Assembly: GCA_910578845.1 (NCBI GenBank)
Contig: CAJTSL010000001.1
Span: forward strand, 142,366 to 167,035
Reading direction: 5' to 3'
Length of the DNA: 24,670 nucleotides
DNA from: an uncultured Lachnospiraceae bacterium
GTDB taxonomy: Bacteria > Bacillota > Clostridia > Lachnospirales > Lachnospiraceae
Under the pieces are notes generated by a model that worked only from the letters and a program-made list of their open reading frames with translations, was not told the DNA's origin and searched no databases. Made by a program: the position numbers and the translations under genes. Positions 23,367 through 24,670 of this stretch are shown here, in pieces (the stretch's first letter is position 1; each line of letters begins with the position of its first letter).

Positions 23367-24571
23367 TGGAAAAAATTAAGATGACGACTCCATTAGTGGA
23401 GATGGATGGGGATGAAATGACGAGAATCCTCTGGCAGATGATAAAGGATGAGCTTCTATTGCCTTTTATTGATCTAAAGACAGAATATTATGATTTGGGA
23501 TTAGAGTACAGGAATGAAACCAATGACCAGGTGACAATAGACTCAGCAGAAGCGACGAAGAAATACGGGGTTGCCGTAAAGTGTGCGACCATTACGCCTA
23601 ATGCGGCGAGAATGTCCGAATATAATTTGAAAGAAATGTGGAAGAGCCCGAATGGGACGATCAGGGCGGCACTCGATGGAACTGTTTTCCGTACGCCGAT
23701 CATTGTAAAAGGGATTGAGCCGTGCGTCAAGAATTGGGAGAAGCCGATTACGCTGGCGAGACATGCTTATGGGGATGTCTATAAAAATACAGAGATCAAA
23801 GTCCCGGGCCCTGGCAAAGCAGAACTTGTTTTTACCGGTGAAGATGGTACACAGATAAAAGAAACAATACATAATTTTACTGGTTCTGGCATTTTGCAAG
23901 GCATTCATAATACGGACAAGTCTATTACGAGCTTTGCAAAGGCATGCTTCAATTATGCCTTGGATACAAAACAAGATCTGTGGTTTGCGACAAAAGACAC
24001 GATTTCGAAGAAGTATGACCATAACTTCAAAGACCTATTTCAGGATATTTATGAAAAAGAATATGAAGAGAAGTTCAAACAGGCAGGCATTGAATACTTC
24101 TATACGTTAATAGATGATGCGGTAGCGCGTGTCATGAAAGCAAAGGGCGGCTTCATCTGGGCATGTAAGAATTATGACGGTGATGTCATGAGCGATATGG
24201 TGTCTTCGGCGTTCGGCTCTCTTGCGATGATGACATCGGTACTGGTATCTCCATCGGGTGTTTATGAATACGAAGCGGCACATGGGACGGTACAGAGGCA
24301 TTATTACAAACATTTAAAAGGAGAGGAGACTTCCACGAATTCGGTGGCTACCATTTTTGCATGGACAGGTGCGCTTAGGAAACGTGGGGAGCTAGACGGG
24401 ATTCAGGAGCTGGAGGCATTTGCAGATAAACTTGAGCATGCGACACTTCAAACAATTGAGAGTGGTAAAATGACTAAAGACCTCGCTCTGATCACTTCTT
24501 TGAAAGAAGTTACTGTATTAAGCAGTGAAAATTTTATCAAAGCGATACGTGAAACCTATGAGGCTATGTAG
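23366..24571 (+). CDS. icd: NADP-type isocitrate dehydrogenase (IDH1-like class)
   Basis: This 401-residue enzyme oxidatively decarboxylates isocitrate to 2-oxoglutarate, supplying glutamate synthesis and NADPH. It belongs to the homodimeric class that includes eukaryotic IDH1 rather than the E. coli Icd class. Substrate-binding residues align with human numbering: SPNGTIR at 94-100 (S94, R100), R109 and R132 (ITLARHAYGD). Metal-binding aspartates lie near 250 (LIDDAV) and 273-280 (NYDGDVMSD). The AAHGTVQRHYYKH segment carries the Arg-His pair that binds the 2'-phosphate of NADP. The length is normal. The ribosome binding site AAGGAGG (23352-23358) lies within the end of the GntR gene and the start overlaps its stop, so translation is coupled. 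Confidence 0.96.
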   Translation: MEKIKMTTPLVEMDGDEMTRILWQMIKDELLLPFIDLKTEYYDLGLEYRNETNDQVTIDSAEATKKYGVAVKCATITPNAARMSEYNLKEMWKSPNGTIRAALDGTVFRTPIIVKGIEPCVKNWEKPITLARHAYGDVYKNTEIKVPGPGKAELVFTGEDGTQIKETIHNFTGSGILQGIHNTDKSITSFAKACFNYALDTKQDLWFATKDTISKKYDHNFKDLFQDIYEKEYEEKFKQAGIEYFYTLIDDAVARVMKAKGGFIWACKNYDGDVMSDMVSSAFGSLAMMTSVLVSPSGVYEYEAAHGTVQRHYYKHLKGEETSTNSVATIFAWTGALRKRGELDGIQELEAFADKLEHATLQTIESGKMTKDLALITSLKEVTVLSSENFIKAIRETYEAM

Positions 24572-24592
24572 CCAATATCATATTGTAACAGG

Positions 24593-24629
24593 AAACAGCT
24601 TGGCTTTTAAGAAGGCCAAGCTGTTTTTT
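24593..24629. terminator. Strong intrinsic terminator after icd, possibly bidirectional
   Basis: A perfect 12-bp stem (AAACAGCTTGGC at 24593-24604 with GCCAAGCTGTTT at 24615-24626) with a 10-base loop ends in a run of six T on the plus strand (24624-24629). It lies between convergent genes and may serve both. Confidence 0.92.
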
Positions 24630-24670
24630 ACTCTGAAAGCATTTCCCATTTTTCGTATAATCCCAAAAGC
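24628..24670 (-). CDS. C-terminal end of a minus-strand gene, possibly an ABC-F ATPase (partial)
   Basis: Reading the minus strand from the right edge gives LLGLYEKWEMLSE followed by a stop at 24628-24630, directly behind the shared terminator. The LYExWExLSE-type ending is common at the C-terminus of ABC-F proteins, which act on ribosomes. Only 13 residues are visible, so this identity is tentative; the presence of a gene end here is supported by its position next to a convergent terminator. Confidence 0.35.
   Translation of the reverse strand, partial: LLGLYEKWEMLSE

Noticed and set aside
23543..24022. 159-residue open frame antisense to icd
   Set aside because: It lies entirely inside a well-supported enzyme gene and has no ribosome binding site or recognisable domain, so it is a shadow frame.

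Overview
The window looks like chromosomal DNA from a Gram-positive anaerobe of the Clostridia, most likely Lachnospiraceae-like. That placement is inferred from strong GGAGG-type ribosome binding sites, sigma-A-type promoters, a class B sortase with SPxTG/TPxTG-anchored leucine-rich-repeat surface proteins, and a PotABCD operon led by a cupin-XRE regulator. No rRNA, tRNA, CRISPR array, transposase or phage gene was seen. The sequence is continuous with coding on both strands, and one partial gene is cut at the right edge.

Layout. (1) 1-3763, plus strand: a DUF4153-like membrane protein, a YkgJ-like cysteine-cluster protein, an intergenic block of three perfect palindromes, and a Gfo/Idh/MocA oxidoreductase. 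(2) 3760-8261, minus strand: a polyamine import operon transcribed as regulator-potA-potB-potC-potD, with a consensus promoter and a GTTTA/TAAAC operator-like array just downstream of it. (3) 8331-11583, plus strand: a two-gene module with its own promoter and probable terminator. It encodes a STAND/AAA-like ATPase with a C-terminal winged-helix-like tail, then a protein with an unassigned alpha/beta N-terminal domain and about eight TPRs. This is the best candidate for an undescribed sensing or conflict system. (4) 11622-22557, plus strand: a cell-surface locus with a class B sortase carrying a long cytoplasmic N-terminus, a structured leader or small RNA, two large secreted LRR_5 (BspA-like) proteins ending in matching sorting signals, and a subtilisin-family protease whose ribosome binding site lies inside the terminator of the LRR operon. 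(5) 22567-24629, plus strand: a FadR-type GntR regulator translationally coupled to an NADP-type isocitrate dehydrogenase, closed by a strong terminator. A minus-strand gene end, possibly ABC-F, follows.

How the genes may work together. In the surface locus the sortase should anchor the two LRR proteins. Its promoter and the promoter of the LRR leader are nearly identical in sequence, which suggests shared control. The ATPase and TPR genes are spaced as an operon and probably act as one complex. In the Pot operon the cupin-XRE protein probably senses polyamine or a related ligand and controls its own operon. The GntR protein probably controls itself and icd through a palindrome overlapping the -10 box.
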